Assembly (NCBI RefSeq): GCF_016595235.1
Contig: NZ_JAENHL010000007.1
Location: 248,001 to 312,000 of the forward strand
Length of the DNA stretch: 64,000 nt
Direction: 5' to 3'
Origin: Taklimakanibacter albus
GTDB lineage: Bacteria > Pseudomonadota > Alphaproteobacteria > Rhizobiales > Aestuariivirgaceae
Part shown: in pieces, positions 16,911 through 26,056 of the stretch
Numbering within the stretch: position 1 is the stretch's first letter
Layout: each line of letters opens with the position of its first letter
The notes under the pieces: model-generated
Databases searched by the model: none
Told to the model about the DNA's origin: nothing
Seen by the model: only the letters and a program-made list of their open reading frames with translations
Translations under genes and position numbers: made by a program

Positions 16911-18640
16911 TAGCCCACCGCCTCGCCCGCTTGCGCCCGGCTGTCGATGGCGCCGTTGAGACGCGCGCCGCCGCCTTTCTCGATTTCGCTGAGGCTTGCG
17001 CCGCCTACGAGAATGCCGGCCGCCTGGCCCCAGGTTTTGCCAGGCCCCGCCATGTCGAGCTTGTAGCCCATGCCCGCGAGAATCTTCTGGGTGTCGGGCG
17101 ACAGCCCATTCGCTTCGATATAGACCGTGTCGGGCAGCCACTGATGATGGACACGCGGCGCGTCGATCGCTTCTCGTATATTCATGCCGTGATCGATGAC
17201 ATTGATGATGGCCTCGAGCGTGATGGTGATGATGCGTGACCCACCCGGGCTGCCGATCACCATGAACACCTTCCCGTCCTTGGAGACGATGGTCGGGCTC
17301 ATCGAGGAGAGCGGCGTCTTCTTGGGCGCGACGGCATTGGCCTCGCCCTGCACCAGCCCGTAGAGATTGGGCACGCCGGGCTTCTGGGTGAAATCATCCA
17401 TCTCGTTGTTGAGCAGGATGCCGGTGCCCGGCGCCACCACGCCCGCCCCGAAGTTGCCGTTGAGCGTATAGGTGACGGCAACGGCATTGCCGTCCTTGTC
17501 GACGATCGAATAATGCGTCGTCTCGGTGCTCTCGCCGAAGCCCTTGGGCATCAGGTCCTTGGAGACGCCGGCGTGGTATTTGTCGATCTTGCTGCGGATC
17601 TCGGCCGCGTAGGCCTTGTCGGTCAGCTTCGCCACCGGATTTTCCACGAAGGCCGGATCGCCCAGCGCCGAGTTGCGGTCGACATAAGCAAACCGCATCG
17701 CTTCCACCATCAGATGCACCGTCTCGGCCGACCCGAAGCCCAGATAGGAGATCGGGTAGCCCTCCAGCACATTGAGGATCTCGCAGATGATGAGGCCGCC
17801 CGAGCTCGGCGGGGGCGAGGAGACGATGTCATAGCCGCGATAGGAGCAGGTGACGGGCGCCAGCTCGCGCACCGAATAAAGCTCGAAGTCGGCTTTTGCG
17901 AGGATGCCGCCCTGCTCTGAGCTCGCTTTGACGATCTTGTCGGCGATGTCGCCCTTGTAGAAGGCGTCCGCCCCCTTCTCGGAGATGCTCGCCAATGCCG
18001 CACCGAGATCGGCCTGCACCAGCGTCTCGCCCATCGCATAAGGCTTGCCATCGGCCTTGAGGAAAATCTGCGCCGCAGCCTTGTCCTTGGCCAGCCGCTT
18101 GGCGTTGCGGGCCAGCATATCGGCATCGCCCTGATTGAGGACGAAACCTTCCCTGGCGAGCTTAACCGCCGGCGCCATCAGCTCGGCGCGCGTTTTGCTG
18201 CCGTATTTCTCGCGCGCCATCTCGAAGCCTGCCACCGATCCCGGCACGCCGACGGCGAGATAACCGTCGAGGCTCAGGCCTTCGACCGGCTTGCCGTCCT
18301 TGTCGAGATACATGGTCTTGGTCGCGGCGAGCGGCGCCCTTTCGCGGAAATCGAGGAAGGTCGAGGATCCGTCCTTGAAGCGGATGGTCATGAAGCCGCC
18401 GCCGCCGATATTGCCGGCTGAGGGATAGGCCACCGCCAGCGCATAACCGACCGCGACCGCCGCATCGACGGCATTGCCGCCCTGCTTCATCACGTCGACG
18501 CCGATCCTGGAGGCGAGATGCTGCGCCGTCACCACCATGCCGTTCTCGGCCTTGACCGGCGCCGGCGAGGCGGCAAAGGCTTCCCCGACAAAGAATACGG
18601 ACAGGACGACAGCTGTCGCCGCGCGGCGCATCTCCAACAT
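16907..18640 (-). CDS. ggt: Gamma-glutamyltransferase (glutathione hydrolase)
   Basis: This periplasmic Ntn-hydrolase has 577 residues and cleaves the gamma-glutamyl bond of glutathione and similar peptides. A Sec signal peptide (AVVLSVFFVGEAFA) is followed by the family start ENGMVVTAQHLAS. The precursor is expected to self-cleave before the nucleophile Thr in STETTHYSIVDKDGN, yielding large and small subunits. The oxyanion/glycine motif is GSPGGSRIITIT. Length matches bacterial Ggt. GAGGGAG lies upstream of the ATG. It stands alone on the minus strand. Confidence 0.95.
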   Translation of the reverse strand: MLEMRRAATAVVLSVFFVGEAFAASPAPVKAENGMVVTAQHLASRIGVDVMKQGGNAVDAAVAVGYALAVAYPSAGNIGGGGFMTIRFKDGSSTFLDFRERAPLAATKTMYLDKDGKPVEGLSLDGYLAVGVPGSVAGFEMAREKYGSKTRAELMAPAVKLAREGFVLNQGDADMLARNAKRLAKDKAAAQIFLKADGKPYAMGETLVQADLGAALASISEKGADAFYKGDIADKIVKASSEQGGILAKADFELYSVRELAPVTCSYRGYDIVSSPPPSSGGLIICEILNVLEGYPISYLGFGSAETVHLMVEAMRFAYVDRNSALGDPAFVENPVAKLTDKAYAAEIRSKIDKYHAGVSKDLMPKGFGESTETTHYSIVDKDGNAVAVTYTLNGNFGAGVVAPGTGILLNNEMDDFTQKPGVPNLYGLVQGEANAVAPKKTPLSSMSPTIVSKDGKVFMVIGSPGGSRIITITLEAIINVIDHGMNIREAIDAPRVHHQWLPDTVYIEANGLSPDTQKILAGMGYKLDMAGPGKTWGQAAGILVGGASLSEIEKGGGARLNGAIDSRAQAGEAVGY

Positions 18641-18702
18641 GATCGCTCTCCCTCAATCAAGCCTGCCGTCCGGCGGCCATCATAGCGGAAAGCTTGGCGA
18701 TG

Positions 18703-19455
18703 TCAGCAAGCTGCCGCGACCTTCGCCGCCGCCGTCATGTAAGCGACATCGGCGCCGATCGACGTCCACAGGAAGCCCATGTCGAGCATGCGGCGCGCAT
18801 AGGCCGGTGTGGCCACATGGATGCCGGCGACGACTCCGGCGGCAGCACTTCGCTTGAGGAGATGCGCATAGATCGCGAGGATTTCCGGCTCCTCGCGATC
18901 GAGAATGGGGGGCAAGCCCATCGAGAAGCCGAGATCGGTCGGTCCGACATAGATCGAATCGATGCCGGGCACGGCCAGGATGTCGTCGATATTGTCGACG
19001 CCTTGCTTGGTTTCGATCATGGCGATCACCAGCGTCTCGTCATTGGCCGTCGCCTGATAGGAGGATGGCCCATAAGTATAGAGGCCGGCCCTGACCGGAC
19101 CGTTGCTGCGCGTGCCACGCGGCGGATATTTCGCGGCCCTGACCAGCGCCTCGGCCTCCGCCTCGCTGCCGATCATCGGGCAGATGATGCCATGGGCGCC
19201 GGCATCGAGCGTCTTGCCGATGATGCCGGCCTCATTGGCCGGCACCCGTGCCAGGCGGGCGACCGGATGCGCATGCAGCGCCTGGAAGCAGGCGACCATC
19301 GACTGATAATCCTGCACGCCATGTTGCATATCGACGATGAGACCGTCGAAACCGGTCTGCGCCATGCTCTCGGCGGTAAAGGCCGATGGAATGAGAAGCC
19401 AGCTCAAGGTCGCCTTCTGCTTCTGCGCGAAGCGCCGCTTCAAGGGATTGTTCAT
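18703..19455 (-). CDS. HpcH/HpaI-family class II aldolase
   Basis: This metal-dependent pyruvate aldolase has 250 residues and belongs to the family that splits 2-keto-3-deoxy sugar acids or 4-hydroxy-2-oxo acids into pyruvate plus an aldehyde. The start at 19455 is preferred because GAGGG lies at correct spacing, whereas an ATG six bases earlier is too close. Likely residues are the catalytic His in VDMQHG, Arg in LARVPA, and metal ligands Glu in MIETKQG and Asp in VGPTDLG. It is the last gene of the sugar-acid operon starting at 28020 and probably performs its terminal cleavage. Confidence 0.9.
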   Translation of the reverse strand: MNNPLKRRFAQKQKATLSWLLIPSAFTAESMAQTGFDGLIVDMQHGVQDYQSMVACFQALHAHPVARLARVPANEAGIIGKTLDAGAHGIICPMIGSEAEAEALVRAAKYPPRGTRSNGPVRAGLYTYGPSSYQATANDETLVIAMIETKQGVDNIDDILAVPGIDSIYVGPTDLGFSMGLPPILDREEPEILAIYAHLLKRSAAAGVVAGIHVATPAYARRMLDMGFLWTSIGADVAYMTAAAKVAAAC

Positions 19456-19466
19456 GACCATCTCCC

Positions 19467-20489
19467 TCACGCCGCTACGAGCTTGCGCCAGACCGGATGG
19501 TCGGTCACTTGCCGGTTGATGATCGCATTCGGCAGACGGCGCTGGTTCACGGCGAGCGCATTGCGCACACAGGCATCGCCCAGCCCGGTGAAACACTCAT
19601 CGGTGAAGCAGATCGAATGCGGGGTGACGATGACATTGTCGAGATGCAGGATGGGCTCCTCTATGGGCGCCGGCTCGACCTCGAAGACATCGAGCCCCGC
19701 GCCGGCGATCTTCTTCGCCTTCAGTACATCATAAAGCGCCTTCTGGTCGACGATCGGTCCGCGCGCCGTGTTGATCAGGAAGGCGGTCGGCTTCATCAGC
19801 GCCAGGAGCCGGGCATTGACCATACCCTTCGTCTTTTCGCTGAGCGGCACGCTGACCGACAGGAAATCGGATTGCTTGAACAGCGTCTCTATGTCGACCA
19901 GCTCGACGCCGAGTTCGCGCGCCAACGCCGGATCGACGAAGGGATCATGGGCGAGGAAGCGCATGCCGAACGGGCCGGCGAGCCGCAGCACTTCGGCGCC
20001 GATATTGCCGATGCCGAGCTGGCCGAGCGTGCGCCCGGTAAGGCCGACCCCCATATGGTTGCTGCGCAGGTCCCAGCCCTCGACGCCCATGCGGGTCAGA
20101 TTGTCCTTGATCTTGAGCTGCCCGGCGAGCGCCAGCATGAAAGTGATGACGGAAACCGCCACCGGCCGCCTGACGCCATCGGGTGCGATCGTCACCGCGA
20201 TGCCGGCGCGTGTGCAGGCCTCGACATCGACCGTGTCATAGCCGACGCCGAACCGCGCCACGATCTTGAGGCGGCCGCTCGCCGGAATGCTCTCCTGGTT
20301 GAACTTCGGCGCCAGCAGAATGAGGGCGTCGGCCTCTTCCATGTCCTCGGCCTGCATGACGCCGTTGCGCGGCGCGGCGTAGAACATCTCGATCCCTTCC
20401 GTCATCAAGGGCGCGAGGTCGAACATCGGATAGGCCGGTGACCCATCGCTTTTGCGGAAATCGGCGCTGAGCGCCACACGGAAGGTCAT
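19467..20489 (-). CDS. D-isomer-specific 2-hydroxyacid dehydrogenase
   Basis: This NAD(P)-dependent dehydrogenase has 340 residues. The ATG at 20489 is supported by AAGGAG. The Rossmann motif is GIGNIGAEV, and the catalytic triad is readable as Arg in NTARGPIVD, Glu in DVFEVEP and His in TPHSICF. It reduces a 2-keto acid or aldehyde-acid, or oxidises the corresponding hydroxy acid. It lies 12 bases before the aldolase gene, so it may act on the aldolase product, such as a glyoxylate- or hydroxypyruvate-like compound. Confidence 0.91.
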   Translation of the reverse strand: MTFRVALSADFRKSDGSPAYPMFDLAPLMTEGIEMFYAAPRNGVMQAEDMEEADALILLAPKFNQESIPASGRLKIVARFGVGYDTVDVEACTRAGIAVTIAPDGVRRPVAVSVITFMLALAGQLKIKDNLTRMGVEGWDLRSNHMGVGLTGRTLGQLGIGNIGAEVLRLAGPFGMRFLAHDPFVDPALARELGVELVDIETLFKQSDFLSVSVPLSEKTKGMVNARLLALMKPTAFLINTARGPIVDQKALYDVLKAKKIAGAGLDVFEVEPAPIEEPILHLDNVIVTPHSICFTDECFTGLGDACVRNALAVNQRRLPNAIINRQVTDHPVWRKLVAA

Positions 20490-20533
20490 GCGTGACTCCT
20501 TGACTGGAATGAAGCGGATTGGATTGTGAGATA

Positions 20534-21403
20534 TCAGCCGGCGTAGCGGGGCTCCGGCAGGCCCGGCACATCGACCTCGACGGCGAAGAGAGCGCCCGCC
20601 AGAGGCTGCGCCTTGAGGCGCTCCGGCGTCAGGTCCCAGATGGCGGAAGTGACATAGAGCGTGCGCAGATCCGGTCCGCCGAAAATGCAGCTCGCCGGCT
20701 TCTCGATGGGCGTCTCGATGATGCGCTCGACACTGCCATCCGGCGCATAGCGCACCAGCCGCCAGCCGTCCCATTGCGCATTCCACAAATACCCCTCGAC
20801 ATCGATGGTCGAGCCGTCGGGATTGCCGGGCTGATCCGCCATGTCGGTGAAGACGCGGCGGTTGCTGATATTCCCCGTCTCGATGTCGAAATCATAAGCA
20901 AAGATCTTCCGCTGCATCGTATCGGCGAAATAGAAGATCTTGTCGTCCGGGCTCCAGGCCAGGCTGTTGGAAATGCCGATGCCCTCTTCCATCTGATGCA
21001 GCGAGCCGTCGGGATCGAGCCGGAACAGGCCGCCGGTCCGCTCGCGCAGCTGGTCGTCCATCGAGCCGACCCAGAAGCGCCCGCGCCGGTCGCATTTGCC
21101 GTCATTGAGGCGGTTGCGTTTCATGTCGTGATCGGGCGGCGGCAGGCGCTCGATATGGCCGGTCTCGGGATCGAAGAAGGCCAGTGTCGAGGCGAGCGCC
21201 ACCACGAGGCCGCCCTGTTCGCGCAAAGCGAAGGAGCAGATACGCTCCGGCATCGTCCAGCGCGTGACCTTGCCCGCCTGGTCGAGGCGCTGCAGCAGGT
21301 TGTTCTCGATATCGACCCAATAAAGCGCCTGCTCGGCCACATCCCATACCGGAACCTCGCCCAGCTTGTTCTTGGCGTCGACGACGCAACGCAGCGTGCT
21401 CAT
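20534..21403 (-). CDS. SMP-30/gluconolactonase family lactonase
   Basis: This six-bladed beta-propeller enzyme of 289 residues hydrolyses aldono-lactones. Metal ligands of the family are visible as the Glu in KLGEVPVWD (about residue 16), the Asn in RLNDGKCD and the Asn/Asp region NSLAWSPDD. GGAGGAGG precedes the ATG. In this operon it fits between sugar oxidation to a lactone and dehydration of the aldonate by the enzyme at 26848-28020. No sugar dehydrogenase is encoded in the operon, so that step must come from elsewhere, or the lactone itself is imported. Confidence 0.92.
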   Translation of the reverse strand: MSTLRCVVDAKNKLGEVPVWDVAEQALYWVDIENNLLQRLDQAGKVTRWTMPERICSFALREQGGLVVALASTLAFFDPETGHIERLPPPDHDMKRNRLNDGKCDRRGRFWVGSMDDQLRERTGGLFRLDPDGSLHQMEEGIGISNSLAWSPDDKIFYFADTMQRKIFAYDFDIETGNISNRRVFTDMADQPGNPDGSTIDVEGYLWNAQWDGWRLVRYAPDGSVERIIETPIEKPASCIFGGPDLRTLYVTSAIWDLTPERLKAQPLAGALFAVEVDVPGLPEPRYAG

Positions 21404-21421
21404 ATGCTTCCTCCTCCGGGT

Positions 21422-23932
21422 CTATTTCTTATGGGGTGATCGCTGCAGCGCGTGGCTCGCCACGGCGATAAGCGTGAGAGCGCCGGCCCAGATATATTGG
21501 TAATAGGCGGTCACCTGCATGAGATTGAGCGCGTTCTGCATGAGGCCGACGACGATGGCGCCAAGCAAGGTGCCGACCGCCGTGCCGCGGCCGCCGAACA
21601 CGCTGGCGCCGCCCACCACCACCGCGGTGATCGAGGTCAGCGTGAACGCCATGCCCGCTTGCGGGTCACCGCTGCCGATACGCGCCGCGATCAGAAGCCC
21701 GGCCAGCGCGCTCATCACCGCGCAGAACGAATAGGCGCCGAGCCGGATGAGTCCCGTCGCCAGCCCCGCGACCCGCGCCGCTTCCGGGCTCGAGCCGGTA
21801 CCATAAAGCCTCTGCCCGAGCCGGCCGCGCAGCAGCAGAATCTCGAAGATGATCGCCAGCACCAGGACAAGCAGGGCCGCCACCGGCACCGGTCCCAGAT
21901 GCGCCTCGAAGAAGTCGAGATAGCTGTCGCTCACCATGCCGCCCGGGCTCGGCCGCAAGGTGAGTGCCAGGCCGAAGACGATCGAATAGCTCGCCAGCGT
22001 GGCGATGAGATCGGGAATGCGCAGCCACAGGATCAAGATGGCATTGAACAATCCGACGGCGAGGCCGGCCATCAGGCTGAGCGCGATGGCCTCGGCCACC
22101 GCCAATCCGCTGTCCTGGATCGCCACGAAGGAGACGACCGCCGTGATGAGGCTGATCAACGGCCCGACCGAAAGATCGATGCCGCCCAGCAGGATGACCG
22201 CAAGCTGGCCGAGCGCCACGAGCGCCAAAGGTGTGATCTGGTTGGCCAGATTGACCGCATTGGCGCTGGTTAGGAAATAAGGCGAGACGAAAGCCGTCAC
22301 CACCGCGAGAAGCACGGTCAGCAAAGCGAGGGCGAAGCTGCTGGCATAGCGGTCGAACAGCGGACGTTCCGGTCGCGAGGCTGTCGAGGCGCGTGCGACG
22401 CCGGCACCATGGGATGTCAGAACGCCGCCGACATGGGCGGCTCCCGTGGCGCTGCCGACGATCCGCTCCTCGGTTGCTTCCGCTCCCGCTACTTCGTCGA
22501 CGATCCGTCCTTGCGAGAAAATGAGGATGCGATCGCTGAGCCCGATCAGCTCCATGAGATCGGAGGCGACGAGGATGACGGCGGCACCCTCCTCCGCGAG
22601 GCCCCGGATCTGGCGGTAGATATCGAGCTTGGTCGCGACGTCGACGCCACGCGTCGGATCTTCGAAAATATAGACACGCGGCGTGCCCGCGGTCCATCGC
22701 CCGAGCACGACCTTCTGCTGATTGCCGCCCGACAGCGTGGCGACGCCTGCCTCGGCCGACGGCGTCTTGACAGCATAACGCGCGATCGCATCACGGGCGA
22801 GCCGGTTCTCCTTGGAAGCAGAGATGAAGCCGGCGGTGACCAGCGACTTCAGATGCGGCAGCGAGAGATTCTCGCGGATCGAATGGGGCATGAACAGCCC
22901 CTCGCGATGGCGATCACCGGGAATATAGACGACGCCCTTGGCGATGGCCTCGCGCGGTGACGTGAGCTCCACTTTCTCGCCGTCGAGGCGCAACTCGCCG
23001 CTGAGCGGTGAAAGACCGAAAATGGCGCGCACGATATCGGCCTGGCCGTTGCCCTGGATGCCGCCGAAGCCGACGATCTCGCCCGCCGAAAGGGTGAAGC
23101 TCGCTTCGTGAAACCGGCCGGGACTCGTGAGCTGGCGTGCCTCGAGCCGCACCGGCCCCGTCTTCGCCGCGCGCGGCGGATAGGCGACGGTCATCTCGCG
23201 CCCGACCATCATGCGGACCAGTTGCGCGGCGTCCGTCTGGCTGCGCTCGACCGTGCCGACGGCCTCGCCGTCCTTCAGCACGGTGATCCGGTCGGCGATC
23301 GCGAAGATCTCCGGCAGCCGGTGCGAGATGAAAATGATCGTCTTGCCTTGGTCCTTCAGACCGCGGACGATGGCGAACAACCGGTCGATCTCCGCCATGT
23401 CGAGCGCCGAGGTCGGCTCGTCGAGAATCAGGATCGACGGGTCGCGGGTCAGGGCACGGGCGATCTCGACGATCTGCCGTTCCGCCACGCTGAGGTCGCT
23501 CACCTTGCGCGCCAGGGGAATGACCGCATCGAGTCGCGTCAGGATTTCCTGTGTTGCGCGCTCCATCTGATTCCGGTCGACCAGCACGCCGCCGGGCTCA
23601 TGGCCGAGCCAGACATTCTGCGCGACATCGAGATCGGGGACGAGCCGCGTGTCCTGATAGACCATGGCGATGCCGAGGTCCTGCGCGGCGCGGGGCGACG
23701 TCAGCTCCACCTCCCGGCCGCCGATGGTAATGCGCCCGGCATCGGGCCGCATCACACCGGCGAGGATGCGCATCAGCGTCGACTTGCCGGCGCCGTTTTC
23801 GCCGAGAAGGCAATGCACTTCTCCCTTGCGACAGAAGAAGGAGACGCCCTTCAGCGCCTTTACGCCGCCGAAGCTCTTCTCGATCTTATGAAGGGCGAGC
23901 TCGTCTGCTGACATGTCTTCTGCCTTGGGCAT
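21422..23932 (-). CDS. Ribose-type ABC transporter: tandem ATPase fused to permease
   Basis: This single 836-residue polypeptide joins an RbsA-type double ATPase to an RbsC-type permease. ATPase half 1 (about residues 10-240) has Walker A GENGAGKST, signature LSVAERQIVEIARAL and Walker B ILILDEPTSALD. Half 2 (about 255-500) lacks a proper Walker A (GGIQGNGQAD), as usual for this family, but has SGGNQQKVVLGRW. After a low-complexity linker, about residues 530-836 contain a multi-pass permease with LLGGIDLSVG and VGGASVFGGRGTAVG. Translation may begin at 23932 or six codons later at 23914, where AAGG is better placed. A separate permease gene lies upstream (25112), so the complex likely pairs two different permeases. 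Confidence 0.92.
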   Translation of the reverse strand: MPKAEDMSADELALHKIEKSFGGVKALKGVSFFCRKGEVHCLLGENGAGKSTLMRILAGVMRPDAGRITIGGREVELTSPRAAQDLGIAMVYQDTRLVPDLDVAQNVWLGHEPGGVLVDRNQMERATQEILTRLDAVIPLARKVSDLSVAERQIVEIARALTRDPSILILDEPTSALDMAEIDRLFAIVRGLKDQGKTIIFISHRLPEIFAIADRITVLKDGEAVGTVERSQTDAAQLVRMMVGREMTVAYPPRAAKTGPVRLEARQLTSPGRFHEASFTLSAGEIVGFGGIQGNGQADIVRAIFGLSPLSGELRLDGEKVELTSPREAIAKGVVYIPGDRHREGLFMPHSIRENLSLPHLKSLVTAGFISASKENRLARDAIARYAVKTPSAEAGVATLSGGNQQKVVLGRWTAGTPRVYIFEDPTRGVDVATKLDIYRQIRGLAEEGAAVILVASDLMELIGLSDRILIFSQGRIVDEVAGAEATEERIVGSATGAAHVGGVLTSHGAGVARASTASRPERPLFDRYASSFALALLTVLLAVVTAFVSPYFLTSANAVNLANQITPLALVALGQLAVILLGGIDLSVGPLISLITAVVSFVAIQDSGLAVAEAIALSLMAGLAVGLFNAILILWLRIPDLIATLASYSIVFGLALTLRPSPGGMVSDSYLDFFEAHLGPVPVAALLVLVLAIIFEILLLRGRLGQRLYGTGSSPEAARVAGLATGLIRLGAYSFCAVMSALAGLLIAARIGSGDPQAGMAFTLTSITAVVVGGASVFGGRGTAVGTLLGAIVVGLMQNALNLMQVTAYYQYIWAGALTLIAVASHALQRSPHKK

Positions 23933-23942
23933 GGGAAGTCCG

Positions 23943-23969
23943 GCACCCCGCCTGGAATGGGCGGGGTGC
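23943..23969 (-). promoter_or_regulatory. Strong hairpin between receptor and ATPase-permease genes
   Basis: GCACCCCGCC and GGCGGGGTGC form a perfect 10-bp stem with a 7-base loop. It lies directly after the receptor gene and before the fused transporter gene on the same transcript. It has no T-run, so it is better seen as an mRNA stabiliser that keeps receptor message abundant than as a terminator. Confidence 0.55.
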
Positions 23970-23990
23970 GCTTGACGATCGATGTTATGA

Positions 23991-25070
23991 TCAGCTGAAG
24001 ATCTTCTTCAGCTCTTCGTCGCTGAGATCGGTGTCGACGCAGACGCCGTCCGGCAGATCGCGCTTGATGAACTTCTCATAATTGTCGCCGGTGATGGTGC
24101 GCGCCCCGATCAGCTGATATTTCGGGACGTCCTGTCCCGAGACGAGCTTGACCGTCTCGCGCAGCGCCACGACGCTCTGCCAGGTCGGCTCCGACACCAT
24201 CAGGATCTTGAAGCTCGGATGCTTGGCCTTCTCGGCGTCATAGAGCTTCAGAATGCCGTTATAGTCATCACCGGTGACCGGCACCAAGGGCCGGTTCGCC
24301 GCGAGCAGCGCCTTCATCGCGCCGGTCGCCACCTGGCCGCCATCGCACCACACGCCGTCGATCTCAGGATGCGCCGCGATGAGGTCGGCCATGACGATCT
24401 TGGCGCGGTCCTCTTCCCAATTGGCATCCTTGAAGGCGAGGATCTCGATATCCTTGCTCAGCCCCTTCTGCGTCGCCTCCCAGATCGCGGCCGTGTAGGA
24501 ATTGCCGGGCAGCCCGCCCAGCGCCACGATCTTGCCTTTGCCTTTGAGCTCGGTGTTGAAGAACTCGCTGATGAGCTTGCCCTTGCTCACCGGATCGACA
24601 CCGACATAGGCGGAATAGTTGCCGCCTTCGACCGGCAGGTTGAACGGCATGGTGAGGATGCCGGCGCGCGTCGCCTTGCGCAGCACCGGCGCCACCGCGG
24701 TGCCGGAATTGGGGATGCACATGATCGCATCGACATTCTGCACGATCAGATCCTCGATGTCGTTGACCTGCTTGGCGATGTCGCCCTGACCGTCGACGAT
24801 GATGAGCTCGCCCACCACGTCCTTCAGCTTCTCGGCTTCCTTGCGCATCGAGGCGAGCGACTCGGTCCGCCAGGAATTGCCGGAGAAACCGTTGGAGAAG
24901 CCAATGCGGAACGGCTTCTTTTTGGCCACGCCCTTGGCGATCTCGCTCGACGCCTCGATCGTGGCTTCGGACGCCACATCGGCGAAAGCCGGCAACGCGC
25001 CGAGGCCGCCGGCCAGCGCGGCGCCTCCCATGAGGAGAGCCTGTCGCCGGTTCAGTTGCTTCATATTCAT
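23991..25070 (-). CDS. Ribose-type ABC transporter, periplasmic sugar-binding protein
   Basis: This receptor of the type I periplasmic-binding fold has 359 residues. A Tat-like signal (NRRQALLMGG, about residues 7-16) precedes an Ala-rich hydrophobic stretch ending FADVASEA. The mature part shows KKPFRIGFSNGF, an SGNSWR ligand loop and GQGDIAKQVNDIEDL, common in sugar receptors such as RbsB. GGGAGG precedes the ATG by nine bases. It is followed by a strong hairpin, then the fused ATPase-permease. The ligand is probably an aldose, aldonate or lactone, given the enzymes in the operon. Confidence 0.92.
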   Translation of the reverse strand: MNMKQLNRRQALLMGGAALAGGLGALPAFADVASEATIEASSEIAKGVAKKKPFRIGFSNGFSGNSWRTESLASMRKEAEKLKDVVGELIIVDGQGDIAKQVNDIEDLIVQNVDAIMCIPNSGTAVAPVLRKATRAGILTMPFNLPVEGGNYSAYVGVDPVSKGKLISEFFNTELKGKGKIVALGGLPGNSYTAAIWEATQKGLSKDIEILAFKDANWEEDRAKIVMADLIAAHPEIDGVWCDGGQVATGAMKALLAANRPLVPVTGDDYNGILKLYDAEKAKHPSFKILMVSEPTWQSVVALRETVKLVSGQDVPKYQLIGARTITGDNYEKFIKRDLPDGVCVDTDLSDEELKKIFS

Positions 25071-25111
25071 ATGCTGTTACCTCCCATTTTGACGTTTATG
25101 TAGTCAGGCAC

Positions 25112-26053
25112 TCAAGTGATCCGGCGCTTCTCCGCGAGCGCCCGGTAGACCATCACGCTGAGAATGATGAGCGCGCCCTGCACGATGTATTGCGTGCCGG
25201 TCGATACCCGCGCGATGTTGGTGAAGCTGACGAGAACGGTCATGAACAAGGCGCCGCCGATGGTGGCGACGGCGCTGCCGACGCCGCCCGTCAGGGCGGC
25301 GCCGCCGACCACGACCGCGGCGACGGAGTTGAGCAGGAATTGCTCGCCGATGCCGAGGCTCGGATTGCCGATATAGGATGTGATGAGAAGTCCGCCGAGG
25401 ACGGCCATGACCGAGCACATGACATAGGCGCCGATCAGCGTGCGTTTGACCGGCACGCCCATCAAGGCGGCGGCTTCGCTATTGGCGCCGACCGCATAGA
25501 TCCAGCGCCCGAAGATCGTGCGCCGAAGGATGACCGCGACCGCGATCGCCACGGCGAGCCAGGCGACGGCGCTGAGCGGAATGCCCAGCACAGCGCCCTG
25601 CCCGATGATCTTGAAGGCGGGCGCCGCCGTGCCGCGTGTGGCACCGCCGGTATAGACCAGCGCCGCGCCGAACAGGATGGAGTTCATGGCGAGCGTGGTG
25701 ATCAGCGGCGCCACTTTGAGCACCGCCACCATGAAGCCGTTGAGCGCACCGACCAGGATGCCGAGCAGAAGGCAGACGGCGATCGCCAGCGGGATGGATG
25801 AATCCTGCCCCAGCATGATGCTGGTGGCGACGATATTGGTGAGCGTGACGACGCCGCCGACCGACAGATCGATGCCGCCGACCAGGAGGGCGATCACCTG
25901 CCCGGTGGCGACGAGGCCGAGAAGGGCCGCCACCTGCAGCACATTGAGGGCCTGGCCGGTGCTGAGCATCGCCGGTGATACGATGCCGGCCAGCACATAG
26001 AAGAGAATGACGGCGAACCAGATCGGCGAGATGCGGGCAAGGAGCTGCGCCAT
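25112..26053 (-). CDS. Ribose-type ABC transporter permease (RbsC-like)
   Basis: This inner-membrane permease has 313 residues and eight to ten hydrophobic segments. The family motif LVGGIDLSVGG sits near residue 60 and VGGAALTGGVGS near the C-terminus. AAGAGGTAGG precedes the ATG. It is three bases downstream of the GntR gene. Because the ATPase gene carries its own fused permease, this protein most likely forms a heterodimer with that domain. Confidence 0.92.
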   Translation of the reverse strand: MAQLLARISPIWFAVILFYVLAGIVSPAMLSTGQALNVLQVAALLGLVATGQVIALLVGGIDLSVGGVVTLTNIVATSIMLGQDSSIPLAIAVCLLLGILVGALNGFMVAVLKVAPLITTLAMNSILFGAALVYTGGATRGTAAPAFKIIGQGAVLGIPLSAVAWLAVAIAVAVILRRTIFGRWIYAVGANSEAAALMGVPVKRTLIGAYVMCSVMAVLGGLLITSYIGNPSLGIGEQFLLNSVAAVVVGGAALTGGVGSAVATIGGALFMTVLVSFTNIARVSTGTQYIVQGALIILSVMVYRALAEKRRIT

Positions 26054-26056
26054 GAC

